A DNA stretch of 26,575 nt from Chara braunii (lineage: Eukaryota > Streptophyta > Charophyceae > Charales > Characeae), in the NCBI GenBank assembly GCA_003427395.1, contig BFEA01000051.1:3388130-3414704 (forward strand). The letters run 5' to 3'. The number at the start of each line of letters is the position of its first letter. Within the stretch, counting starts at the first letter, position 1. Below, piece after piece: positions 11,217 to 19,223 of this stretch. The notes under the pieces were generated by a model, which saw only the letters and a program-made list of their open reading frames with translations, searched no databases and was not told the origin of the DNA. Made by a program: the position numbers and the translations under genes.

Positions 11217-12778
11217 GCGTCACATTGTTGAACCGTTTGACCAAAATGATTCGTACAATGAATAAGGGTAAAAAGTGACGACAAAGGGTGAGCGGGATAT
11301 GTATGTTATGTATAAACTCCAACAATATTGAATATGAGACTCAACCAAGAGAAGGGGTGATCCAACCACACAGGAAAAGGCAACTATGAATGACAAATCT
11401 CGCATGTAAAATCACATAAAGAAAATTCACAACCTTATAAATGTGGCTACTGCATGCTAAGTTCTTACCATAAAGAGTAGATAAGATAAAAAGGAAAGAT
11501 AAGATTAAAAAACACTGCATGAATTATGTGATGTCACTTTCATAACGTTGGATGTCACAAAATTCGAAATGCTTTGTTTTTTTCCCTCCTTCCAATCGTA
11601 TGTGGAAGTCGAAGCGGTGAAGCAAAGCAGGTTAACATGGATAAAGAATGATAAATGAAACCAAGAGAGCGGCCAAATACAAATACCTCAAGGTAGGGAA
11701 AATGTGGATAAGTGCTGCCACGATTATGACAAAAAATGAGAAGCATATCAGGAAAGGTGTGAAAGAGAGGAACCATGCAAGATGTACAGTAAGACCGTCG
11801 AAGAATTGAGTCATAACATAGACTTCAATGTATGGAGATTTGGCCAGGGTAATGCTTCACGCCCTTCGCACCTGGGAAAATGTTGCCACTCAACTGTTGG
11901 TAGTGAGTCTCCGCGCAGATGGCACCACTGCCTGTACAACTTGAAGTTTTAATGCATCCAGTCAAGGTAGTCACTAGTGCTTCGCATGCGATTTTTCAAA
12001 CAACATTCCCACCAACACCCGTTGTTGTCTCACTACCTCTAGATATGGCATGCACATGTTTTTTTTTTCCCTCCTTCGTGTTCACACTCTCCCTTTTTCG
12101 TAGTGACAAACTTACAACTTAAGAGAGATTTCACCATGTATTTAAACCACTCGTACTCTGAGGTACTTTTCTATGGGGGTGAAAACACCTTGTGCGGCAA
12201 AAAAACGAACCGACATGGGCCTCCTATTAGCTAGAGTCACTAGGCATTTTGCACCCCGAGAGTTGTGGCTGCTTGCAAGCCTCATATTTTATTATTTGGT
12301 TGGGAAGCACACTGGTTGTAGGCTTTAGGGAAGCCAAAATCATTATGCTCCCTGGTATTCCATAGGGAGGTGCAGCCCCTTGTCAGAGCTAAGGACGATG
12401 GCCGGACCTAGAAATCAACGAGAAAGTTGTTGTCGAACCCTCGAATCCTCGGCTTTGACACCTGCGCCAGTGTCTGGCGTTACGCTTTGAGCAGACTCTC
12501 CGGTAGCATAGCGCACACCAGTGCCTTCCCCCACACTCACAATGGAGGTTTGGTTTTAGTTCAAGGAGCATTGCCCGCAAAGACTTTGTATATTATAAAA
12601 GGGGAAACGAGCCTGGACCCCCTCACATAAAAATGGTGGTAGCCCAAAAAAGTACGTGGTTCCTTTGATGGGCAATGCATCTGCGGCCTACCATAGCCCA
12701 GAAACCGGACCACAAATGACTATGAAACCCTAATCATTGAGACGTCCCAGATGCAAAAGAAAAATGAGGCAGCTCTTT
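11217..12778. other. Intergenic stretch, no gene recognised
   Basis: No domain, RNA gene or clear repeat was recognised. The longest open frames are about 70 codons, hydrophobic or Leu/Phe-rich, and lack family motifs. Confidence 0.5.
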
Positions 12779-12901
12779 GGGCCTCGCTGCACTACTCTCC
12801 ACATTGACAACACACAAAAAATACGGCGGTGAAATCTTTCCATGTTCTAGCAGAAGATTTATTCTCATTTTGCGCATTTGGAGAGTGGTGGAGCGAGGCC
12901 C
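12779..12901 (+). mobile_element. MITE family A, copy 1
   Basis: A 123-bp segment with terminal inverted repeats. The left end is GGGCCTCGCTGCACTACTCT and the right end, read in reverse complement, is GGGCCTCGCTCCACCACTCT. It is flanked on both sides by TTT, a possible 3-bp target-site duplication. It has no coding capacity. The GGGCC terminus and 3-bp duplication recall PIF/Harbinger-derived Tourist MITEs, but that is inference. Related copies lie at 13658, 18985 and 22176. Confidence 0.8.
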
Positions 12902-13082
12902 TTTAATTGAGGTGGTTAGATCACGGGCGGCCTGAGGAGATTGGCTTTATTTTCTTAAAGCTAATCTATATTATTCTCTCAATCTTGTTTGTATATATGT
13001 TTCCCTCATCTATCTCATCCTCTCGCTACTCTTATGTATAGCACGGGGGAACACCAACCAAACCTGGAACTCTCGCCAGCCC

Positions 13083-13226
13083 AGGCTTGTATCAGCCCCT
13101 CATCACGGTGATGCAGGGGGATCAGCCATTGCCGCCGGCAGTGGTGCGAGAGCAAGGCTTGTATGAGCCCCTCGTCACGCTGATGGGGGTGATCAGGCAT
13201 TGCCGACGGGGGAAACCGGCGATGCT
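13083..13226 (+). repeat. 72-bp tandem repeat, first block
   Basis: AGGCTTGTAT begins at 13083 and again at 13155. Both copies go on through AGCCCCTC, TCACG and CATTGCCG with scattered differences. The second copy ends in GGGGGAAACCGGCGATGC, which is related to GGGGGAAACTGGCAATGC in the adjoining block at 13290, so the two blocks may derive from one larger unit. Confidence 0.85.
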
Positions 13227-13244
13227 AGTGCTGAGCATCCTTGG

Positions 13245-13363
13245 CCAGTCACTCACACCTCCCCTACCCCCCTCCAACCCCACATTAGCGGGGGAAACTG
13301 GCAATGCCTTCCTTGTCCAGTCACTCACACCTCCCCTACCCCCCTCCAACCCCACATTAGCGG
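13245..13363 (+). repeat. 72-bp tandem repeat, second block
   Basis: A 47-bp segment beginning CCAGTCACTCACACCTCCCC occurs identically at 13245-13291 and 13317-13363, again with a 72-bp period. After the second copy, ATTAGCGGCTTCTAATG recurs at about 13401. Identity without mismatches points to a recent duplication. Confidence 0.92.
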
Positions 13364-13428
13364 CTTCTAATGGCCAATGCCAATGCCCGCTGAACAATAC
13401 TATTAGCGGCTTCTAATGTGCCACCGGC

Positions 13429-13530
13429 TTATCTCTAGCTGGTAGAACACCAAGCTTGCCCAGACATAGCAACCAACAATATTTGTCCGGCCAACGGGTT
13501 ATCTCTAGCTGGTAGAACACCAAGCTTGCC
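13429..13530 (+). repeat. Duplicated tRNA-like D-arm/anticodon segment
   Basis: A 32-bp sequence containing TCTAGCTGGTAGAACACC and AAGCTTGCC is repeated exactly at 13429-13460 and 13499-13530 (70-bp period). It resembles a tRNA D arm with a box A-like TAGCTGGTAGAAC, followed by a Gly(GCC)-like anticodon arm. No matching T arm follows on this strand, so it is at most a tRNA fragment. Confidence 0.55.
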
Positions 13531-13544
13531 AGGCACGTACGTGA

Positions 13545-13612
13545 CACCAGTGGAGATTGAACCCACATCCTCCTGATTGCAACTTCTGTGCCTTACCAAC
13601 TGACCTATTATG
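13545..13612 (-). ncRNA. tRNA-derived SINE or tRNA pseudogene (minus strand)
   Basis: On the minus strand, TAGGTCAGTTGGTAAGGCA at 13607-13589 is close to the RNA polymerase III box A. GGTTCAATCTC at 13563-13553 is close to box B, about 32 nt downstream, which is normal tRNA spacing. The anticodon and acceptor stems do not pair well, so this is not an intact tRNA. A tRNA-derived SINE head is the best reading. The downstream minus-strand sequence runs into the 32-bp repeat at 13499-13530. Confidence 0.55.
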
Positions 13613-13657
13613 AAATTATGAAGTTGAAAAACAAATAATGAAAAAATAACTGCTATA

Positions 13658-13892
13658 GGGCCTCGCTCCGCTACTCTCGACATGCACCAACGTCAAAATT
13701 TACGTCGGTGTATCTCCTTTCTATCTTCTAGCGGAATATTCACCCTCGTTTTGCACATTTTGCGACTACTACCCTCTTCCCCCGAACATAACGCACCCTT
13801 ACAATGAATGTATACGGACTGTCTTTCCGTCCCGATGCCGTCAAAATGATGGTGCGTTGTGTTCGGGGGAAGACGGTAGTGGACTGAGGCCC
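13658..13892 (+). mobile_element. MITE family A, copy 2, interrupted by MITE B
   Basis: The left end GGGCCTCGCTCCGCTACTCT and the internal match (TTCTAGC, GATTTATTCTCATTTTGC-like sequence) agree with copy 1 at 12779. The match breaks at about 13767, where MITE B copy 1 begins, and a right end resembling family A (GTGGACTGAGGCCC, 13879-13892) follows straight after. This is read as family B inserted into family A. Without the insert the copy would be about 124 bp, the same as copy 1. Confidence 0.7.
13769..13879 (+). mobile_element. MITE family B, copy 1 (nested)
   Basis: A 111-bp element with long terminal inverted repeats: left CTACCCTCTTCCCCCGAACA and right, in reverse complement, CTACCGTCTTCCCCCGAACA; both go on into TAACGCACC or CAACGCACC. 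Very similar to 23330-23441, which lies in the opposite orientation, and related to 25122-25232. Non-coding. The near-palindromic structure would form a strong hairpin. Confidence 0.85.
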
Positions 13893-13980
13893 GTAGAGTG
13901 TACCTGAGGACTGACGGAGCAACCACAGCGTAGAGTCTACCGCTTGGTGTAGGCCCTCCCTCTGAACTGCTTCTTTTGTT

Positions 13981-14166
13981 TTGTTTTCTCTCTCTTTGGT
14001 ACTGGGGGCCCACGCCTCCGCGACAGCCCCCGCTACCAGAAATAAGACGTCTGTGGTTAACATGTCGGTGGATGTGACTTGCGCCCCCAACAAGTGCGAT
14101 TGGAGACCCCGCAACAAGTGCAACTGGCCGTCCGCCATCGTGATCAGAGGGATGCGGCCCAGCGAG
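13981..14166 (+). CDS. Possible internal exon ending at a GTAAGC donor (speculative)
   Basis: An open plus-strand frame with strongly G/C-rich third codon positions runs from a pyrimidine tract (TTCTTTTGTTTTGTTTTCTC, about 13970-13990) to GAG followed by the splice-donor consensus GTAAGC at 14167. The frame has no ATG at its start. It contains a short internal repeat, PNKCDW followed by RNKCNW. No domain is recognised, and no partner exon was found, since the next 600 bases are minisatellite. High GC alone could produce this, so it is offered only as a candidate. Confidence 0.2.
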
Positions 14167-14388
14167 GTAAGCATTTCCCCTAAACCTCAGGTAGAAGTGT
14201 GATGGAGGAAAAGATACCATTTTTTTTTTCCCGCCACCGTTTCTTTTGTCTGTTTTCACATTTTGCCAGCAGTGGAGGAGGTTCGTACTGATTGTGGAAT
14301 CTTCTCCTTCCCGCCCCCCTGATAGAAATTTCAAGTGCGCGGGGAGAAGAGGGTGGGGGGTGGGAGGGAGGCAGGTTGCAGAAACCGT

Positions 14389-14807
14389 GGCGGGAAGAGA
14401 CGGGAGAGCGGGGCGGGAAGTTGGAGAAGGCGTTGGCGGGAAGAGAGGGAGAGCGGCGGGAAAAAAGAGTTGCTGAGGGAAGGGCGGGAAGTTGCTGAAT
14501 GTGCTTTGGCGCGAAGAGAGGGGAAGGCGGAGGGAGGTTGCTGATTGGCGGGAAGAGAGGGAAGGGCGGGAAGTTGCGTTGGCGGGAAGGGCTGGAAGTT
14601 AGGGAATTTGCGTTGGCGGGAAGGACGAGGAAGGCGGGAAATTGCTGATTTTTCTTTGCGTTGGCGGGAAGGAAGAGGAGGGCGGGAAGTTGCTGATTTT
14701 TTTTTTGCGTTGGCGGGAAGGAAGAGGAGGGCGGGAAGTTGCTGAAATTTGCGGTGATGGGGAGAAGGAGAAGGGCGGGAAATTGCTGAAATTTGCGTTG
14801 GCGGGAA
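14389..14807 (+). repeat. GGCGGGAA minisatellite
   Basis: About sixteen occurrences of GGCGGGAA, plus a GGCGCGAA variant, lie in a purine-rich context, many as GCGTTGGCGGGAAGG or GGGCGGGAAGTTGCTGA. From about 14600 the higher-order unit is roughly 48-49 bp (TTGGCGGGAAGG, purine run, GGCGGGAAATTGCTGATTTT). Read on the minus strand, the same repeat yields long Pro/Ser/Phe-rich open frames (14180-14977 and 14599-15048), which I regard as repeat translations. Confidence 0.85.
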
Positions 14808-15143
14808 GAACTCTCTGAGCGAAGGAAGGAAAGGAAGGAATCACTTGGGGTTGGAGAGCGAAGCACGAGAGGAGAGGGAGGAAAGGAAAAGAGATCATTC
14901 TTTTCAGTCGAGAGAGATGATGGCACAGATGATGACACGAAGCAATCGACGGCCAGCATGCACGATAAGCATAGCATACAGGGATTCGAATGCTTGACGT
15001 CAATCGTGTAGCACGCGTCGGTTTTCGATTCGTTGGATGGTGTGACACGTGTCAGCTAGTAGAAAGAAACACGATGTCAATGTCACATTGGCGCCTGCGC
15101 CGCCTCTTCTGAATTTAAGACTGCATTCCCCACCGTCCCCCCC

Positions 15144-15670
15144 NNNNNNNNNNNNNNNNNNNNNNNNNNNNNNNNNNNNNNNNNNNNNNNNNNNNNNNNN
15201 NNNNNNNNNNNNNNNNNNNNNNNNNNNNNNNNNNNNNNNNNNNNNNNNNNNNNNNNNNNNNNNNNNNNNNNNNNNNNNNNNNNNNNNNNNNNNNNNNNNN
15301 NNNNNNNNNNNNNNNNNNNNNNNNNNNNNNNNNNNNNNNNNNNNNNNNNNNNNNNNNNNNNNNNNNNNNNNNNNNNNNNNNNNNNNNNNNNNNNNNNNNN
15401 NNNNNNNNNNNNNNNNNNNNNNNNNNNNNNNNNNNNNNNNNNNNNNNNNNNNNNNNNNNNNNNNNNNNNNNNNNNNNNNNNNNNNNNNNNNNNNNNNNNN
15501 NNNNNNNNNNNNNNNNNNNNNNNNNNNNNNNNNNNNNNNNNNNNNNNNNNNNNNNNNNNNNNNNNNNNNNNNNNNNNNNNNNNNNNNNNNNNNNNNNNNN
15601 NNNNNNNNNNNNNNNNNNNNNNNNNNNNNNNNNNNNNNNNNNNNNNNNNNNNNNNNNNNNNNNNNNNNNN
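15144..15670. other. Assembly gap (527 N)
   Basis: A run of unknown bases. The left flank ends in a C homopolymer. The left flank also contains GAATTTAAGACTG (about 15112), and the same words plus a C run recur at 15911-15940 to the right of the gap. Confidence 0.99.
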
Positions 15671-15688
15671 TGCATCGGTGCTGGCAAC

Positions 15689-15776
15689 ATGAATCTGGTC
15701 CGGTTCTACGTCATTCGTGAGCTTGGTGCTCCATGAATCTGGTCTGGTTCTCCGTCATTCGTGAGCTTGGTACTCC
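15689..15776 (+). repeat. 44-bp tandem duplication
   Basis: ATGAATCTGGTCCGGTTCTA at 15689 is repeated with two or three changes at 15733, each copy continuing through GTCATTCGTGAGCTTGGT. A further partial GTGAGCTTGGTGCT appears near 15813. Confidence 0.9.
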
Positions 15777-16360
15777 TTGCTTCGTGAGGTTGACACTACT
15801 GACTGCTTTGTGCGTGAGCTTGGTGCTACGTGAGTTGAGTTGTCCTCCGTGGCATAGCATTGCTGCTAAAGGATTGGAAATGTGTAGAGGACTGTTAGGG
15901 CAAGGTTTTGCGGAATTTAAGACTGGATCCCCCCCCCCCTTTCCCTTCCCCTCCCCGCTCTGCCTCTCTGGACAAGCTACTCTCTCAAGGATGCATCTGA
16001 CTGCAATTACGACTACATGCGGATGATGTTGAGATCCGACGGAGAGGGATTCGAACACATGGTGATGTTGAGATACGTGAGAAAAACGTGTTCGTGAACT
16101 TTGAGGCGCTGTGTACTACTACTGTATTGTGGGACTTCGACGGCTGCGCTAGCTAAATCGACGCCGGCGGAAGACTTGCACATGGGGTCGATTGATCGTT
16201 GTCGGCTGAAGGAGAAGGATCGTCGGCATGGCTAGCTGAAGTGAGTCTCCATTTCTCAGACCTCCTCGCTCCCTCCCTACAACCTCACTCCTTCCGTCTG
16301 GCCGATCTCCGCGTAATCTCCCCTGACTCCCTCCTCCTCGCCGCCCTCTCCGGAACCCCC
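15777..16360. other. Non-coding stretch right of the gap
   Basis: No gene was recognised. It contains a C run at about 15930-15940 and GGATGCATCTGACTGCAATTA at 15990, which resembles GGATGCACCTGACCGGAATTA in the repeats at 18905 and 19084. A T-arm-like sequence (minus strand, at about 16038-16054) has no other tRNA parts. From 16240 the sequence becomes strongly pyrimidine-rich. Confidence 0.5.
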
Positions 16361-16403
16361 CTCCCTCCTCCCTCCTCCCTCCTCCCTCCTCCCTCCTCCC
16401 TCC
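16361..16403 (+). repeat. CTCCCTC heptamer array
   Basis: About six head-to-tail copies of CTCCCTC within a broader C/T-rich tract that runs from about 16240 to 16670. Confidence 0.9.
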
Positions 16404-16676
16404 GCTTTCTTTCTCCTGTCGTCCACTGCCTTCCCTCCTCCCTACCTCCTCCCTCGGCCGTCGGCCCTCCGTCCTATCTCGTTCCTTCCTTCCTCGGCCT
16501 TTTGTCCGCCCCCGCCCCTCCCTCTTTCCTCCCTTGATCCTTCTGCCCCTCGACCCCCCCACCTCCCTCCCTCCGTTCTTCCGTGCCCTTTCTTCTCCCT
16601 CTGCCCTCCCTTGATTGGCCCTCTGCCCCCTTGTCCCTCCTTTCTCCCTTCTTGGCGCCCAACCTCGAGGGTGTCT

Positions 16677-16679
<3 letters not shown>

Positions 16680-16713
<34 letters not shown>
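16680..16713. repeat. (GA)n microsatellite
   Basis: About 17 GA units at the end of the long pyrimidine-rich tract. The strand composition flips from C/T to G/A here. Confidence 0.97.
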
Positions 16714-16720
<7 letters not shown>

Positions 16721-16806
16721 ACGCGGTGGCGGGCGTAGGGAATGTGGGAGAAAGAGCGAGAACTGTGGAACGAAACATCTATCATTGATCTTTTGAAATG
16801 CCTTGC

Positions 16807-16808
<2 letters not shown>

Positions 16809-16897
<89 letters not shown>

Positions 16898-16898
16898 N

Positions 16899-16982
<84 letters not shown>
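16809..16982. repeat. Long (GA)n microsatellite, about 87 units
   Basis: A 174-base GA tract, interrupted only by one N at 16898. Its length is likely to be inaccurate in the assembly. Confidence 0.97.
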
Positions 16983-16983
<1 letters not shown>

Positions 16984-17316
16984 ATGAGGAAGGCGGACGG
17001 GGGTCGGTGCAGTGGGGAAGCAGGGTTGGCTCAGTTCAGGAGGAGGAGGATGTGCGCAGTGGCGGAGGAGGATCCGTCCAGTAGAAAAGGAGGGAGGAGG
17101 TCAGGCGGAGATGAAGGGTTGCCACAGTTGAGCAGGATGGGCGCTGAGGAGGAGGAGGTGTGGCGGAGGGAGCTAGGAGGCCGGGCAGAGGGTGGGAGTA
17201 GTTTGCCCGGAAGTTGGGGAAGGTCAAGAGGAGGTCAGGTGGCGGGAGGGAGGAGGGAGCCTGGAGGGAGGAGGGAGCCTGGAGGTACGTAGGTAGGGCA
17301 TCAGGTGGACGCAGGC

Positions 17317-17318
<2 letters not shown>

Positions 17319-17377
<59 letters not shown>

Positions 17378-17399
17378 CGGGAGGGCTGAGGGAGATCGA

Positions 17400-17459
<60 letters not shown>
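17319..17459. repeat. Two (GA)n tracts with a short spacer
   Basis: GA tracts at 17319-17374 and 17405-17459 flank about 30 bases containing CTGCGGGAGGGCTGAGG. Open frames reading RERERE or SLSLSL through here are microsatellite translations. Confidence 0.97.
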
Positions 17460-17463
<4 letters not shown>

Positions 17464-17830
17464 GCACAGTGTCCACGGAGTGATTCTGACATGTTCTGTC
17501 CGTTTTTTTCTGTGTATCTTTTGCCTTTCAGGAAATGGCCCAAGATGCACGCCCAGCATGAAGGCTGACATGAGAGCAGCACTACTTGTGGCAATTCCCC
17601 TGGGCGAACAGCTACTGCCAATCAGACTGGATTGTGATTACTCCATTCATTAATTGATTAGAAGACCTTCTTACCAAAACAGTGGCACTGTTGCAGACTG
17701 AATTGAAGGGCACTTCAAACAACTGCCCCTAGCCATTTTGCAATCACACCATCTCAGCGCACGTGGCAATTGCTATTCACCCCACCCCGGCCCACCGAAC
17801 TGACTCTCACACCCAGACACACGTGCACTT
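17460..17830. other. Unique spacer, no gene recognised
   Basis: No domain found. A pyrimidine tract ending TTTTGCCTTTCAG (about 17519-17531) resembles a splice acceptor, but only a short open frame follows and no donor partner is evident. Confidence 0.45.
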
Positions 17831-17949
17831 CCGTATGCACACACACACCCAAAGATTGAAGAATCTGGAAGTAAGCGTCTCTGTCCGTACGCACACACCC
17901 AAAGAGTGAAAACTTCAAAGAGGGAAAAATCTGGAAGTAAGCGTCTCTG
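17831..17949 (+). repeat. Tandem duplication with CA-rich core
   Basis: TCCGTATGCACACAC, CCCAAAGATTGAA and ATCTGGAAGTAAGCGTCTCT (17831-17884) recur as TCCGTACGCACACAC, CCCAAAGAGTGAA and the same terminal 20-mer (17885-17949). The second copy carries a small insertion. Confidence 0.9.
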
Positions 17950-18071
17950 GGATCCATCCATACGAGATTCGTTGATCATAATCACATTCAGCAATCACAG
18001 CAAACAGACTCAGACTCAGACCCGCAATATCACCCAACGAGTGAAAACTCTCCGTCCAAGTAACCATCAGG

Positions 18072-18159
18072 GATCAATCATACAAGAGTGGTTGATCAAT
18101 CATACAAGATTGGACGATCCATCATACAAGATTGGTTGATCCATCATACAAGATTGGTT
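18072..18159 (+). repeat. 22-bp minisatellite, four units
   Basis: Four adjacent 22-bp units start at 18072, 18094, 18116 and 18138, with consensus GATCMATCATACAAGATTGG plus two bases. The last two units are identical. Confidence 0.95.
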
Positions 18160-18189
18160 GATCACAATCACAATCACATTCAGCAAACA

Positions 18190-18232
18190 GAGCAATCATA
18201 GCAATCACAGCAATCATAGCAATCACAGCGAA
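18190..18232 (+). repeat. AGCAATCA(C/T) short tandem array
   Basis: AGCAATCATAGCAATCAC is repeated head to tail about two times, that is, four 9-mers alternating CAT and CAC. It follows the 22-bp array after a short CAATCA-rich link. Confidence 0.85.
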
Positions 18233-18363
18233 CACAGCAGATAGACTCAGATTCGGCATCGTGAGCAAACAGATGAACGGAGCACCGTTTTGCTGAGAAG
18301 TGCAGATATGTATCGGGCTGCAAATTTGTAGTGGGTGGGTCATTTCACACAATCCAAAACAAG

Positions 18364-18522
18364 AATCGAGGATTTGCAAAGAAAACGCTCGCGGCATAAA
18401 TAAGAAAGGGGAAAAAAAGAAGGTCGAGCGGTATAACAGGTCATCTAGCAATCAGTCTATAACAGGGAATCGATGATTTCCAGAGAAAACGCTCACAGTA
18501 TAAGAAAGGGGAAAAAAAAAGG
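18364..18522 (+). repeat. 104-bp-period tandem duplication
   Basis: AATCGAGGATTTGCAAAGAA at 18364 and AATCGATGATTTCCAGAGAA at 18468 both continue through AACGCTC and TAAGAAAGGGGAAAAAAA. A related GGTCATCTAGCA motif occurs at 18439 and 18629. Confidence 0.85.
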
Positions 18523-18552
18523 TTCGCTAATAGAATGGAGCCAACAGGTGGC

Positions 18553-18590
18553 CTGCTAGGGGTGGGGAATTTTTTCGCCATCCCTAGCAG
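18553..18590. repeat. Short inverted repeat (hairpin)
   Basis: CTGCTAGGGGTGG at 18553 pairs with CCATCCCTAGCAG ending at 18590: 13-bp arms with one G-T wobble position and a T-rich loop of about 12 nt. It could be a fold-back relic or a structured RNA element. There is no T run right after the 3' arm, so it is not a simple terminator. Confidence 0.7.
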
Positions 18591-18904
18591 AACCAGCTGA
18601 GTTCTTTTTTTTATTAAAAAAAAAAAAAGGTCATCTAGCAGTTAGTATAACAGCTGAATTTTTTTTTTTTGGTGCTTTACCAAGAAGGTCAGTGGAATGA
18701 TGTTATCTCAAGGCTGCTGGCTTTGAGATAGCTGGGGGGGGATAAAAAAAGGGAAGAGCAGCTGCGTATGGCAGCCTGAGCGCTATAGACTCAGGGCATA
18801 CTCAAGTGAGCGCTTTCGTGGACGTATCTGACCTCTTTTACGGCCGGATGTTCCACAGGTGAGTTTAAAAAGTCCCACGAGGACTTTCCTGGATGCATCT
18901 GGCC

Positions 18905-18949
18905 TTTTTTATGGCCCGATCTGGATGCACCTGACCGGAATTACGACCA
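18905..18949 (+). repeat. 45-bp direct repeat, copy 1
   Basis: TTTTTTATGGCCCGATCTGG through GGAATTACGACCA. Copy 2 lies at 19084-19128 with one difference. Confidence 0.92.
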
Positions 18950-18984
18950 CCACAGGCAAGTTGAAAAAGTCCCGGTCTCAGTAT

Positions 18985-19042
18985 GGGCGGCCTTGCTGCA
19001 CCACTCACCAAATGTGCACAATCAGAATGAATCTTTCACTAG
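18985..19042 (-). mobile_element. MITE family A, copy 4 (truncated)
   Basis: GGGCGGCCTTGCTGCACCAC, then CACCAAATGTGCACAATCAG, AATGAATCTT and CTAGAAG parallel the reverse complement of copy 1 and copy 3 (CAAATGCGCAAAATGAGAATAAATCTTC). Similarity ends at about 19042, so the second half is missing. It lies between the two 45-bp direct repeats. Confidence 0.65.
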
Positions 19043-19083
19043 AAGCTCTCTCTATTTCACTCTAGTCTATTCTACTCTGCTCT

Positions 19084-19128
19084 TTTTTTATGGCCCGACC
19101 TGGATGCACCTGACCGGAATTACGACCA
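19084..19128 (+). repeat. 45-bp direct repeat, copy 2
   Basis: Same sequence as 18905-18949 apart from one C/T change, 179 bp downstream. Confidence 0.92.
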
Positions 19129-19223
19129 GGATGCGAAGTTGCAAAGCCGTAACGTTTTTCGGTTGTGAACTTGGTCAGTAGTGTGGGGATGCCCGTGCCC
19201 GGGGAAAACAAATGGGAAAACTG

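Noticed and set aside
11555-11814. Minus-strand hydrophobic open frames
   Set aside because: Short, without domain or conserved motif; hydrophobicity follows from AT-rich composition.
13693-14334. 213-codon minus-strand open frame
   Set aside because: It runs through MITE A copy 2, MITE B copy 1 and the edge of the minisatellite, so it crosses element boundaries and has no domain.
14180-14977. 265-codon minus-strand open frame, Pro/Ser/Phe-rich
   Set aside because: It is the reverse reading of the GGCGGGAA minisatellite; the protein repeat follows the DNA repeat and there is no domain.
14978-14992. Box B-like GATTCGAATGC on the minus strand
   Set aside because: No box A upstream; the match is short.
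15115-15720. Open frames across the N gap
   Set aside because: They consist almost wholly of unknown residues.
16036-16056. tRNA T arm on the minus strand (TGTTCGAATCCCTCTCC)
   Set aside because: No box A, D arm or anticodon arm at the proper distance; an isolated T-arm-like word.
16241-16680. Intron with donor GTGAGT at 16241 and acceptor TTTCAG at 16680
   Set aside because: The flanking sequence has no coding frame, and the acceptor leads straight into a GA microsatellite.
16149-16778. 209-codon minus-strand Arg/Gly/Glu-rich open frame
   Set aside because: Translation of the long C/T-rich tract with heptamer repeats; low complexity only.
16742-17571. Several open frames reading RERERE or SLSLSL
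   Set aside because: Pure microsatellite translations.
18072-18232. CRISPR-like regular repeats
   Set aside because: Units are adjacent with no unique spacers, the region is eukaryotic in character and no cas-like gene is present.
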